A stretch of 22,969 bases of DNA from a virus: IMG/VR virus record IMGVR_UViG_3300048836_000243, positions 1-22,969 of that record. One strand, given 5' to 3'. This document shows, one piece after another, positions 7,712 through 15,769 of the stretch. Position 1 is the stretch's first letter. Every line of letters begins with the position of its first letter. The notes under the pieces were generated by a model. That model was not told the DNA's origin. It saw nothing but the letters and a program-made list of their open reading frames with translations, and did not search any database. A program made the position numbers and the translations under genes.

Positions 7712-7752
7712 GTGTCTGGCCGGCCGTCTGAGGGGACCGGCCGCCCAGACAC
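7712..7752 (+). terminator. interrupted hairpin after the capsid-associated gene
   Basis: An 8-bp stem (GTGTCTGG/CCAGACAC) is followed after one C-C mismatch by 5 bp (CGGCC/GGCCG), closing a 13-base loop. It lies 17 bases after the stop codon and lacks a U tract. It resembles the post-capsid hairpin in position, so a shared role in attenuation or mRNA stability is likely. Confidence 0.55.
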
Positions 7753-7774
7753 CCCACCACGGAAGGAACTCCAC

Positions 7775-8377
7775 ATGCTCGTCACCATGACCACCAACAT
7801 CGGCGGCCACCGCAACGGTGAGCCCTGGCCGACCAAGGGCGGCACCATCGACCTGCCCGTCCCGGAGGCGCTCGACCTGATCGGCGCCGGCTACGCGGCA
7901 GCCGCCGACCCGGCCCAGGCGCTCGCCATCGTTCTCGGGGCCGCCCCCGACACCGCACCCACCAGCCCGGCCCCGTTCGATGTGGCCAAGGCGACCAAGC
8001 GCCAGCTGGCCGAACTGGCCGCCGACCGAGGTCTCGACGTCGACGTGAAGCTCCCCGTCAAGGAGCTGCGCCAGGCCGTGGCCACCGCACTGGAGGCAAC
8101 CGCCGATGAGACCCACCCCACCGAACCCGACACCGACACCATCGGACCGGGCGACGGCACCTGGCCCGACCCGGGCAGCGGTGAAGAGGCCGTCGAGGTC
8201 GGCCTCGACGACCTCGACAAGGGGCAGCTCCTCGACCTCGCCGCGGACCTGAACGTCTCGGTCAACCCGGCCCTCGACGCCGAGGAGATCCGGGCCGTGC
8301 TCGCCGACGCCGGCGTGATGGGCCAGCTGGTCGTGGACGACCCGGACCTGCCGCCGGCTGAGCCACTCGAGGCCTGA
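7775..8377 (+). CDS. head-tail region protein with two HeH-like motifs
   Basis: A 200-residue protein. The N-terminal part (NIGGHRNGEPWPTKGGTIDLPVPEA) resembles the short beta domain of small proteins found near phage head-tail genes. Two helix-extension-helix-like segments follow: residues 70-106 (AKATKRQLAELAADRG and the helix after it) and 144-180 (DDLDKGQLLDLAADLNVSV and DAEEIRAVLADAG). They are separated by an acidic, Pro/Gly-rich linker. HeH/SAP-like motifs usually contact nucleic acid or protein partners; the actual role here is unknown. The start is ATG 7775 after GGAAGGA; an in-frame upstream ATG at 7712 falls inside the hairpin and has no ribosome-binding site. The gene at 9701 has the same architecture in shorter form. 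Confidence 0.7.
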   Translation: MLVTMTTNIGGHRNGEPWPTKGGTIDLPVPEALDLIGAGYAAAADPAQALAIVLGAAPDTAPTSPAPFDVAKATKRQLAELAADRGLDVDVKLPVKELRQAVATALEATADETHPTEPDTDTIGPGDGTWPDPGSGEEAVEVGLDDLDKGQLLDLAADLNVSVNPALDAEEIRAVLADAGVMGQLVVDDPDLPPAEPLEA

Positions 8378-8380
8378 CCG

Positions 8381-9232
8381 GTGGCGCTGGTGGTGGGCAG
8401 CGATGCCCGGGTGATCTCCCCGCTGTTCACCGACCTGGACGAGGTGCCGGCCGCTGTCACCGGTGTCCCGACCGTGTCGGTGGTGTCGCTGCTCACCGGC
8501 GCCCTGGCTGCGCCGACCGCCACCGCCTACCCGGACATGACCGGCCTGTACCGGGCGACGCTCACCGCTGCGGTCCATCTGACCGAACCCGACGAGCTCA
8601 CCCTCACCTGGGCGGGCACCGTCGACGGTGCGGCCCGGACGTTGACCTCGACGGCCGAGGTGGCCGGCGGGGTGTACGTCCCGACCGATGTGCTGGCCGG
8701 GCAGCGCACCGTGCCTGACACGACCGTCGGGCTCGACGTGGTGCGGGCGTGGCGCGACGTGTTCGAGTGGCTGGCCGAACGGGCCAGGGGCGTGGCTTAC
8801 GTGCCCCGCCTGGCGGTGGAGGACCACCCGGTGACTGACCGGGGTGTGGTGTCGCTCGGCTGGGCGAGGCCCCGGGCCATCCGGGCGGTGTGGGTCGACG
8901 GTACCGCCGTCGACGCCGACGCCTACACGCTCGACGCCGGTGCCGGCACCGTGTCGGGCTCGTTCTGCTCACCGACCCGCATTGCCTACGAGCACGGCTA
9001 CGACCGGCCCCCCGCGGCGCTGGTGGTGGCCGAACGGGACTACGTGCGGGCGAAGGTCCTCTCCGACACCAGCGACCAGCACCGCAACGTGATCTCCTTC
9101 ACCGACCGGGTGTCCGGTGAGACCTACCGGTACGGGACCGCCGACTGGAAGGCCGGCCGCTGGACCGGGATGGAGTCGATCGACTCGCTGATCGCCTCGG
9201 TACCTGACGAGCGGATCCCGGGCGTCGGATGA
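8381..9232 (+). CDS. head-tail connector with N-terminal Ig-like domain
   Basis: A 283-residue protein that looks like a fusion. Residues about 20-100 form a beta-rich module (PDMTGLYRATLTAAVHL, ELTLTWAGTVDG) like the Ig/BppU-type domains of phage structural proteins. From about 118 (LDVVRAWRDVFEWLAERARG) onward it resembles adaptor-type connectors: WARPRAIRAVWVDG, RIAYEHGYDRPPAALVVAERDYVRAKVL and a C-terminal YRYGTADWKAGRWTG segment. Connector proteins sit below the portal and close the head for tail joining, and the position between capsid and tail-terminator genes fits. The GTG start lies three bases after the previous stop. The end overlaps the next gene as ATGA. Confidence 0.68.
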   Translation: MALVVGSDARVISPLFTDLDEVPAAVTGVPTVSVVSLLTGALAAPTATAYPDMTGLYRATLTAAVHLTEPDELTLTWAGTVDGAARTLTSTAEVAGGVYVPTDVLAGQRTVPDTTVGLDVVRAWRDVFEWLAERARGVAYVPRLAVEDHPVTDRGVVSLGWARPRAIRAVWVDGTAVDADAYTLDAGAGTVSGSFCSPTRIAYEHGYDRPPAALVVAERDYVRAKVLSDTSDQHRNVISFTDRVSGETYRYGTADWKAGRWTGMESIDSLIASVPDERIPGVG

Positions 9233-9684
9233 CCACCTACTCGGATCGGCCCGCTGTGCGCCGCCGGATCGTCGAGGTCCTCGCCGCCGCACCGGGCCTC
9301 GAGGCGGTGCAGGTCACCTACAGCTACCCGCAGGCCGCCACCCGCAACGAGGCGATCTGGACCGGCGGTGTCGAGGGCACTCAGGACCAGGTCGACTTCG
9401 GGACGCCCCGGCCGGGCCGTGACGACGAGTGGCAGCTCGGCCTGGCTGTGGCCGTGTCCGGCCGTGCTGATGAGCAGGCCGCTGATGCCCGCTGCCAGGA
9501 GCTCATCGCCGCCGTGTGCGAGGCGCTGTTCGCCGGTGACCGGCTCGGCACCGCCTGGAAGAACGTGGCATTGCGCCCCGGGAAGTTGGACGGCCCGAAC
9601 GGTGGCCGCAACGCCCCCCACGAGCCGGCGTTCTCGGTGGCCGAGTTCGCCATCACCATCCACGTCCCGCTCCGGGGCGCCTGA
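9229..9684 (+). CDS. tail terminator-like protein
   Basis: A 151-residue alpha/beta protein. Its N-terminal helix (SDRPAVRRRIVEVLAAAPGLEAVQVTYSYP) is followed by a strand region ending in EWQLGLAVAVSG, a long helix (DEQAADARCQELIAAVCEALFAG) and a final AEFAITIHVPLRG strand. This layout matches tail-terminator or tail-completion proteins, which cap the tail tube at the head-proximal end. The order connector, this gene, then tail tube is the expected one. The ATG overlaps the previous stop (ATGA). Identification is by architecture and position rather than by a diagnostic motif. Confidence 0.65.
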   Translation: MTTYSDRPAVRRRIVEVLAAAPGLEAVQVTYSYPQAATRNEAIWTGGVEGTQDQVDFGTPRPGRDDEWQLGLAVAVSGRADEQAADARCQELIAAVCEALFAGDRLGTAWKNVALRPGKLDGPNGGRNAPHEPAFSVAEFAITIHVPLRGA

Positions 9685-9700
9685 CCGCCAGGAGAACATG

Positions 9701-10039
9701 ATGCGAGTCCGCTACACCGGCCCGGCCGGCTACACCTTCGAGCCGATCGGCGGAACCGACTTCCAGCCTCACCCGGGTGAGGTGCTGGACCTCGATGAGG
9801 ACCTGGTGGCCACCCTCGGCGCCGACTTCGAACCCGTCGACACCCCGGCCGAGCAGCCGGTGGGGTTCGACCCGGCGACGGCCCGCAAGGCCGAGCTGCT
9901 CGCCTTCGTCGACGCCCATGGCCTCGGCGACGTGATCGACCGGTCCGCCACGGTGGCGGACCTGCGTGCGGCCGTGCTGGCCGCCATCGACGCCTCCGCA
10001 CCCGCGGATGGTGACACCCCGACCGGCCAGGAGGGCTGA
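9701..10039 (+). CDS. small HeH-motif protein next to the tail tube
   Basis: A 112-residue protein with a short N-terminal beta region (MRVRYTGPAGYTFEPIGG and PGEVLDLDEDLVATLG) and one HeH-like pair of helices (TARKAELLAFVDAHGL and TVADLRAAVLAAID, about 60-96), ending in an acidic tail. It repeats the plan of the 200-residue protein at 7775, which has two such motifs. Two ATGs, at 9698 and 9701, are possible. AGGAG (9690-9694) is three bases from the first and six from the second, so 9701 is preferred. Function is unknown; the location suggests a head-tail joining accessory. Confidence 0.65.
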   Translation: MRVRYTGPAGYTFEPIGGTDFQPHPGEVLDLDEDLVATLGADFEPVDTPAEQPVGFDPATARKAELLAFVDAHGLGDVIDRSATVADLRAAVLAAIDASAPADGDTPTGQEG

Positions 10040-10041
10040 AC

Positions 10042-11019
10042 ATGGGTATCCAGGACAACTTCTGGACGATCGGCGAGGAGCTGGTGGCCTGGGGGACCAA
10101 GGCCGCCACGCTCACCCGCGGCATCGAGAACCAGACCGACGACACCACCCCGAACGTGGAGCACATGGAGTCCCGTGGCATGCGCCCCGCCACCGTGGCG
10201 ACCCCGTCGGGCCGGTCGGTGGCGGTGCCCCGCGGCGGTCAGCACGTGATCACCGTGGACCTGATGTCCAAGTCGCTCGGTCTGCTGCTGGCCTCGGTCG
10301 CGTCCAACGTGGCCACGACCACCCCGTCCGGGGCCACGAACGCCCGGCTCCACACCTTCACCCCGAACACCACCGGGCCCGTGAAGTCCTTCACGATCCA
10401 CTCCGGCCGCGCCGATGCGAGCGGCACCGTGAACCACCACGACGACTTGGGCTGCATGGCCGAGTCGCTGAACCTCGCCCTGTCGCCCAAGGGCCTCCCC
10501 AAGCTCAAGACCACCTTCAACTACAAGGCGCGTGACACCGCCGCCAGCAGCGTGACCCCGTCGTACCCGACCGGCGCCCACGTCTACACCGACATCGACT
10601 GCGTGGTGTCGATCGACGGGAACAGCGAGTGCCTGCGCTCGGCGGACTTCACGATCCCGACCGGCCTCGACATGGAGCGGTGGCGGATCTGCGCCGGCGG
10701 CCGCGAGAAGCCGGTGCTGAACACCCGGGTGAACCCGACCGGCACGCTGGCCCTCGACTACGACGGCGACACCTGGCATGACGCCTGGCTGGCCGGCACC
10801 GAGCTCGAGGACCTGGTGATCACCTTCACCGGTCCCGAGATCGAGACCGGGTTCGACTTCTTCTTCCGGGCGACGTTCCCGCTGATCCAGCTCACCGGGT
10901 CGTCCCCGAAGGTCGGCATCGACACCACCCCCGAGCAGCCGCTCCCGTTCAAGGTGCTCGACAACGGCACCGACCCGGCCTGGACCCTGGAGTACCAGAC
11001 CTCCGACACCGCGTACTGA
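10042..11019 (+). CDS. major tail (tube) protein
   Basis: A 325-residue protein, at the upper end for a siphophage tube subunit, rich in beta segments. It opens with NFWTIGEELVAWGTKAATLTRG, typical of actinophage major tail proteins (use of a host-adapted opening followed by RGMRPA). Further landmarks are HTFTPNTTGPVKSFTIHSG, ECLRSADFTIPTGLDMERW and a C-terminal EIETGFDFFFRATFPLIQL. The tube polymerises around the tape measure to form the DNA conduit. It lies after the terminator-like gene and ahead of the chaperone and tape-measure genes, as expected. AGGAGGG lies shortly before the ATG, within the end of the previous gene. Confidence 0.82.
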   Translation: MGIQDNFWTIGEELVAWGTKAATLTRGIENQTDDTTPNVEHMESRGMRPATVATPSGRSVAVPRGGQHVITVDLMSKSLGLLLASVASNVATTTPSGATNARLHTFTPNTTGPVKSFTIHSGRADASGTVNHHDDLGCMAESLNLALSPKGLPKLKTTFNYKARDTAASSVTPSYPTGAHVYTDIDCVVSIDGNSECLRSADFTIPTGLDMERWRICAGGREKPVLNTRVNPTGTLALDYDGDTWHDAWLAGTELEDLVITFTGPEIETGFDFFFRATFPLIQLTGSSPKVGIDTTPEQPLPFKVLDNGTDPAWTLEYQTSDTAY

Positions 11020-11037
11020 CCCGGGCAGCGACGTCGG

Positions 11038-11565
11038 GTGGCTGACCCGCTCCTGGCCGTCGAGGCCGCCGGCCTCGACGAGCTGATCGCCGGGATCCGC
11101 TCCGCCCAGCGTGACCTCGGCCGCGAGCAGCGCCGAGCGAACAAGGACGTCGCCACCCAGGCGCAACGCTGGGCTCAGGACGCCGCACGAGGCGGTACCC
11201 GCCAGCAGCAGGCCATGGCCGGCGCCATCCAGGCACGAGCCACCCAGACCATCGCCCGCCTCGCGATCTCCCAGGCCGCCAGGTGGGCCCCGGCCAACCC
11301 GGCGTTCTGGGGGGCGATGCGCCACTTCGGCTGGTACGGCGGCTGGTACCGCAAGGAGCTCAACCCGCGGCGGGCGGCCGGGTTCGCCGACGGCCCGCCG
11401 CACGCCCCGACGTGGGTGGGTAACACGTGGGTCGCCGGCCGCAAGGGCGAAGGCCCGCACGCACTCAACGACGCGCTGGCCGCCCACGTCGACGACATCG
11501 AGGCCCTGTACCTCGACGCACACATGCGGGCCCTCAGGGCCGCGTTCCCAGGAGGACCTGAATGA
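11038..11565 (+). CDS. HK97 gp10-like / minor tail protein
   Basis: A 175-residue, largely helical protein. Helix-rich segments (GLDELIAGIRSAQRDLGREQRRANKDV; GGTRQQQAMAGAIQARAT) precede a Trp/Tyr-rich region (AFWGAMRHFGWYGGWYRKEL) and a C-terminal helix (DALAAHVDDIEALYLDAHMRALRAAF). This resembles the HK97 gp10-like family thought to act at the head-tail interface, but its position after the tail tube is less usual, so the role is tentative. It starts with GTG 11038 in an 18-base gap that has no strong Shine-Dalgarno. The end overlaps the next gene as ATGA. Confidence 0.6.
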   Translation: MADPLLAVEAAGLDELIAGIRSAQRDLGREQRRANKDVATQAQRWAQDAARGGTRQQQAMAGAIQARATQTIARLAISQAARWAPANPAFWGAMRHFGWYGGWYRKELNPRRAAGFADGPPHAPTWVGNTWVAGRKGEGPHALNDALAAHVDDIEALYLDAHMRALRAAFPGGPE

Positions 11566-11858
11566 CCAGCACCATCACCGCCGTCATCGACGACGCCACC
11601 CACACCGTGGACCTGACCCGGGTCACCGGGCTCGACGCCGTCCAGTACCGGATGGAGACCGGCCAGGAGCTCGACCTCGCGGTGCTCGGTCTGCTCGAGC
11701 GCAGCGAGGTCGTGCTGCTCGCGGACCTCGCCGTCGTGAAGTGGCTGTGGGTCCGCCAGAACGTCGACCCGCTCGCCACCTTCGCGTTGGTGGCCGCCAC
11801 CGTCACGCTGTTCCCTGCCGAGCCGGCCGACGAGCCGGCTCTCGTGGCCGAGAGCTGA
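11562..11858 (+). CDS. tail assembly chaperone-like protein
   Basis: A 98-residue protein that starts with a short beta hairpin (ITAVIDDATHTVDLTRVTGLD), followed by acidic helices (ELDLAVLGLLERSEVVLLADLAVVKWLWVRQ). It lies between the tail-tube region and the tape measure, where siphophages encode their tape-measure chaperone. AGGAGG (11549-11554) lies seven bases before the ATG, which overlaps the previous stop. Unlike many phages, no second overlapping frame is seen: the -1 frame closes at 11866, only a few codons past this stop, so a G/GT-type frameshift product is not supported here. Confidence 0.65.
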   Translation: MTSTITAVIDDATHTVDLTRVTGLDAVQYRMETGQELDLAVLGLLERSEVVLLADLAVVKWLWVRQNVDPLATFALVAATVTLFPAEPADEPALVAES

Positions 11859-11862
11859 CCCG

Positions 11863-14800
11863 ATGACGGGCCGCGCGCTCACGATCGACATCACGACCCG
11901 CGACCAGCAGACGCTGGCCGCGCTCAAGCGAATCCAGCGCGAGCTCGGTCAGCTCGACAAGTCGATCGAGACCACGGCCCGTCAGGGCGACAAGCTCGGC
12001 GCCTCAGCCGACGAGTACGCTCGCACGCTCGAACAGGCCAGGGAGATCGCCGGCGGCATCGTCCTGGGCGGCACCGTGGCCGTGCTTGGCGGGGCCACGG
12101 TGGCCGCCGGCAACCTTGCCGAGGCGCAGATCAGGGTCGACACGACCTTCAAGGAGTCGGCCGCGAGCGTGAACGCCTTCGCCGAGGGCGCCACCGATGC
12201 GCTCGGCTTGTCGAAGCGTGCGGCCCTCGACTCCGCAGCAGGGTTCGGCAACCTGTTCACCCAGCTCGGGCTGGCCGAGGGCCAGGCCGCTCAGATGTCC
12301 GCGACGATGGTCACCCTTGGTGCCGACTTCGCGGCGTACCGGGGTGCCAATCCCGAGGCCGTCATGGAGGCGCAGGCCGCGGCGTTCCGTGGTGAGTACG
12401 ACGCGTTGCAGCGGTACATCCCCTCGATCACGGCTGCCACGATCGAGAAGCGGGCGCTGGCCGACACAGGAAAGACCAACGCCAAGGAGCTGACGGCCCA
12501 AGAGAGGGCGCTGGCGACCTACGCCATCATGGTGGAGTCGGCGGGTGACGCCGACGGCGCAGCCGCCCGGAGCAAGGACACCCTTCGCGGCTCCACGCAG
12601 CGGGCCCGGGCCGAGCTGGAGAACTCGGCCGCCACGATGGGCCAGTCCCTGGTGCCGATCGCCGCCGATGCTGCACAGGGTGTCGCTGCGCTGGCTGGAG
12701 CGTTCGGTGTCCTCCCTGGCCCGATGCAGGCCGGGATCGTCGGTGTCGGTGGCCTCGTGCTGGGCCTCGGGCTGCTGGGCCCCCGGCTCCGAGAAGGCGC
12801 GGAGATGATGCGCGCCGGGATCACTGTCGCTCGCCAGTTCGGCTCGGAGACGGCCACCACCGCCACCAAGGTCCAAGGTGCAGCGGTCGGCGTCGGCGCT
12901 CTCTCGGCCGCGCTGGTGGCGGGTGTGGCGGCCTGGCAGCAGTGGGGTGCTGCTGGGCGCGGTGCCGCTGGCGACTGGGTAGGCAAGTTCGATCAGGCCA
13001 ACGGACGGACCGTCGAGGGCATGCGCCGCACGGCGGAGGAGAGCCGGGCGTGGGCGGCCGCCCTCGAGGAGTCACACGGCGCGGTGAACTACCTGCCGGA
13101 CCTCGGCGACGTGCTCGACATCGACTACAACCGATCGGTCGATGAGGCGCGCTCGGCGGCCAACGAGAAGGCCGACGCGTTCGATGCTGCGGCGGCCCGG
13201 GTGGAGGAGGCGGCCCGGCGATCCGGGATGACCGTCACAGAGGCCGAGCAGGGCCTCGTTGCCCAGGGCATCGACCCGACGATCATGTCGACTGAGAAGC
13301 TGATAGAGGTACTCGGCCGACACGCCAACTCAGCGGCATCCACGGCCCAGGCGACCAACGAGCAAACCGCTGAACTGGATCGCCAGGCCGAGGCGGCGGA
13401 CCGGGCCCGCTCGGCGGTCGATGCGTTCCGGTCTGCTGAGGAGGGCGTGGCGTCCGCCCAGGACGCGGTGGTGGCCGCCAAGGAGCAGGTGGTCGATGCC
13501 GAGCGGGGGGTGGCCGAGGCCCGTGAGAGCGTGGCGGACGCGGCCCGTGGGGTTCAGGACGCCGAGCGGGGCCTGGCCGAGGCCCGCCAGGGGGCCACCG
13601 AGGCGGCCCTGGATCTGGCTGAGGCCGAGCGGGAACAGCGCGACGGGTCCGACGAGCTGCGGTCCGCCCAGGAGGGCGTGGCGGATGCTGAGCGGGCGCT
13701 CGCTGAGGCGCAGGCGGAGAGCCTGGCCACCCAGGAGGCCCTGAACGACGCACGGGCGACCGCCACCGAGCGGCTCGAGGATCTGCGGCGGGCCGTTGAG
13801 GAGCTGCCCCTGGACGAGCGCGAGGCCCGCCTCCGGCTGGCCCAGGCCCAGGAACGCCAGGCCGAGCTCGACAGCGAGTCGACGGCGCTCGACCGGGAGG
13901 CCGCGGCGATCGCGGTGGCCCGCGCCGAGATCGCCCTGAGGGAGGCGCTCGAGGAGGCGGCCGAGCAACGGGCCGAGCTGGCCGAGCAGGAGGCCCTCGG
14001 TGTCGAGCAGTCACCCGAGGTGGTGGCGGCCAAGGACGCCATCACCGAGGCCGCCGAGCGCGAGAAGGACGCGCAGGGCCGCCTGACTGAGGCTCAGGCG
14101 GCGGTGGTCGAGGCCCAGGAGCAGATGACCGAACGGGTCGTTGAGGCTCAGCGGCGGGTGCAGGAGGCGAACGACAGGGTCCGTGAGGCCGCCGATCGGG
14201 TGCGTGACGCCAACGGCCAGGTGGTCGAGGCGCAGCAGCGGGTCATCGACCAGCAGGCCACGGTGGTCGAGGCCCGGGGCGCTGTCGAGGAGGCCGAGCG
14301 GGGCGTGACCGAGGCCCTGGCCGAGCAGGTCATCAAGCAGGGTGAGCTGAACGAGGCGATGGGCAACGCCAAGGGCGCCCTCGATGACCAGATCGTCAAG
14401 CTCCTCGAGTTCGCCGGCCAGATGGAACCGGGGTCACCGGTCCGGGCCCGGCTGGAGGAGATGGCCGCGGAGCTGAACGCGTTGACCGGCCGGCCGTGGA
14501 CGATCGAGCTGCAGACCGCTCTGGTGGCCGTCTCTGACGCGCAGGGGGCGGCGCAGTCGCTGGTGGACCGGGTTGTGGCGGCGACGGGCGGCCGGGCGAC
14601 GGGTGGCCGGATCGGCCGGGGTCAGCGGCGGGTGGTAGGTGAGCACGGCCTGGAGTTCGTGGAGGGCCCCGTCGATGTGCTGACTCCGGAGCAGGCGGTG
14701 GTGCGGGACCGTCAGGAGGCGGCGGTGGCGGAACGTGACCGGCGCAGGTCGGCAGCGGATCGGGGGAAGGTGGAGCAGACGTTCCACATCACGGTGCAGG

Positions 14801-14880
14801 AAGCGGCGGCGCCGTGGGTGACCGTTGACCTGATCGGCCGCCAGTTCGAGCGTGCCATGCGAACCACGGTGCCGACCTGA
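11863..14880 (+). CDS. tape measure protein
   Basis: A 1005-residue protein that sets tail length and is threaded through the tube. Residues 1-60 are helical. Residues 64-83 (AGGIVLGGTVAVLGGATVAAG) are hydrophobic. Residues about 90-290 match the minor-tail/tape-measure core (FAEGATDALGLSKRAALDSAAGFGNL; QAAAFRGEYDALQRYIPS). Hydrophobic, membrane-like stretches lie at about 271-307 and 342-362. Residues about 506-826 are an Ala/Glu/Arg-rich coiled coil with 7- and 21-residue periodicity. No peptidase or lysozyme motif is seen. By the usual 0.15 nm per residue, a tail near 150 nm is inferred. The ATG lies four bases after the previous stop. The stop overlaps the next start (TGATG). Confidence 0.9.
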   Translation: MTGRALTIDITTRDQQTLAALKRIQRELGQLDKSIETTARQGDKLGASADEYARTLEQAREIAGGIVLGGTVAVLGGATVAAGNLAEAQIRVDTTFKESAASVNAFAEGATDALGLSKRAALDSAAGFGNLFTQLGLAEGQAAQMSATMVTLGADFAAYRGANPEAVMEAQAAAFRGEYDALQRYIPSITAATIEKRALADTGKTNAKELTAQERALATYAIMVESAGDADGAAARSKDTLRGSTQRARAELENSAATMGQSLVPIAADAAQGVAALAGAFGVLPGPMQAGIVGVGGLVLGLGLLGPRLREGAEMMRAGITVARQFGSETATTATKVQGAAVGVGALSAALVAGVAAWQQWGAAGRGAAGDWVGKFDQANGRTVEGMRRTAEESRAWAAALEESHGAVNYLPDLGDVLDIDYNRSVDEARSAANEKADAFDAAAARVEEAARRSGMTVTEAEQGLVAQGIDPTIMSTEKLIEVLGRHANSAASTAQATNEQTAELDRQAEAADRARSAVDAFRSAEEGVASAQDAVVAAKEQVVDAERGVAEARESVADAARGVQDAERGLAEARQGATEAALDLAEAEREQRDGSDELRSAQEGVADAERALAEAQAESLATQEALNDARATATERLEDLRRAVEELPLDEREARLRLAQAQERQAELDSESTALDREAAAIAVARAEIALREALEEAAEQRAELAEQEALGVEQSPEVVAAKDAITEAAEREKDAQGRLTEAQAAVVEAQEQMTERVVEAQRRVQEANDRVREAADRVRDANGQVVEAQQRVIDQQATVVEARGAVEEAERGVTEALAEQVIKQGELNEAMGNAKGALDDQIVKLLEFAGQMEPGSPVRARLEEMAAELNALTGRPWTIELQTALVAVSDAQGAAQSLVDRVVAATGGRATGGRIGRGQRRVVGEHGLEFVEGPVDVLTPEQAVVRDRQEAAVAERDRRRSAADRGKVEQTFHITVQEAAAPWVTVDLIGRQFERAMRTTVPT
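13380..14340 (+). repeat. coiled-coil repeat region of the tape measure gene
   Basis: The protein runs in heptads dominated by AE, VAEAR and DAERG units. At DNA level a near-identical 26-base unit starting GCCGAGCGGGG occurs at 13498 and 13561, 63 bases (21 residues, three heptads) apart, giving DAERGVAEAR then DAERGLAEAR. Weaker copies continue to about 14340. This suggests growth by in-frame duplication, the usual way tape measures change length. Confidence 0.7.
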
Positions 14881-15341
14881 TGCCGTCTCCGCTGACAGGC
14901 CCCTACCAGTTCGGGGTCGGCTCGCTGCTGGCCGGCGACGGGACCGCCAACCCTGAGGTGTCGCTGCTGAGCGTGTCGGGTCTCGGACCGGTGGTGCTCG
15001 GCCAGGTGGCGCCCCGGTCGTTCTCACCTGGCGCTGCGGTGGGCACTGACGTGTCAGGGGCCCGGGACATCGACCTCGAGGTGGAGATCTGGACCCCCGG
15101 CGACGACGAGGCCGCTGGGGCCTGGTGGGTGACGTTGACCACCGAGTTCGATGCGATGGAGACGGGCACCGGGTCGTTGTGGCTGTGGCTCCCGGGGATC
15201 GGCCACCGGGAGATCATCGGCCGCCCGAGGGGCACGTCCGACGACGGGCTGGTGTCGCTGCCCTACGGCTACGTCGCCATGACGTTGCGCTGGCTGTGCA
15301 CGGCCGGGTCGCTCGGCGCCGACATCGAGGAGGAGCCCTGA
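14880..15341 (+). CDS. distal tail protein-like (Dit-like) minor tail protein
   Basis: A 153-residue beta-rich protein. It begins MPSPLTGPYQFGVGSLLAGDG and contains DIDLEVEIWTPGDDEAAGAWWVTLTTEF and LWLWLPGIGHREIIGRPRG. Actinophage minor tail proteins just after the tape measure share this plan and are taken as Dit-like hubs joining the tube to the tip. The ATG overlaps the tape-measure stop (TGATG), and the stop overlaps the next start the same way. Position and shape support the call; no diagnostic motif is visible. Confidence 0.65.
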   Translation: MPSPLTGPYQFGVGSLLAGDGTANPEVSLLSVSGLGPVVLGQVAPRSFSPGAAVGTDVSGARDIDLEVEIWTPGDDEAAGAWWVTLTTEFDAMETGTGSLWLWLPGIGHREIIGRPRGTSDDGLVSLPYGYVAMTLRWLCTAGSLGADIEEEP

Positions 15342-15769
15342 TGGCCCTGTTGGTCGCGTTCTACCGCGGCGGTGCCCAGCGGCTCAGCCCGACCACGTGG
15401 GCGGCGCGCACCGACGACGAGGTGCTGCTGATCGAGCACGGCACCGGCTGGACGTTCGACGCCAACGACACGTCCCTGACCGATCTGGCGTTGGGGACCA
15501 CCGAGGCGACGGCGGTCGGCTACTCGCGGGCGGCGACGACCCCGGGAACGCCGGTGTGGTCCGCTGGCCGGTGGACGCTGCCGCTGTCGGCGATCGTGTG
15601 GCCGTCGTGCGGCGCCGCCGAGGACATCGCCGCGGTGGTCGGGTTCGAGTCGGGCGTCGATGATGCGGCGTCGGTGCCGCTGTGGGCCGTGTACGACTCG
15701 GGTGGCGCTCCGATCCTGACGTTGGACGGCACCGACCTGACCTTGACCCACGACCTCGGGTTGTCCTGA
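15341..15769 (+). CDS. minor tail protein, unknown family
   Basis: A 142-residue protein, mostly beta (LLVAFYRGGAQRLSPTTWAARTDDEVLLIEHG, TLPLSAIVWPSC, VPLWAVYDSGGAPILTLDGTD). The frame is open well upstream, but ATG 15341 is chosen because it overlaps the previous stop (TGATG) and is preceded by GAGGAG. It couples the same way to the large tail-tip protein. It is not recognised as a known family. The place between Dit-like and tip proteins suggests a structural tail-tip part. Confidence 0.6.
   Translation: MALLVAFYRGGAQRLSPTTWAARTDDEVLLIEHGTGWTFDANDTSLTDLALGTTEATAVGYSRAATTPGTPVWSAGRWTLPLSAIVWPSCGAAEDIAAVVGFESGVDDAASVPLWAVYDSGGAPILTLDGTDLTLTHDLGLS

Noticed and set aside
11111-11866. Frameshifted long form of the tail chaperone using the -1 frame
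   Set aside because: The -1 frame adds only a few residues beyond the normal stop, and I saw no clear slippery heptamer there.
13283-14014. Repeat-rich tape measure DNA as a CRISPR array or minisatellite
   Set aside because: Repeats are in-frame heptad codons without constant repeat-spacer structure.
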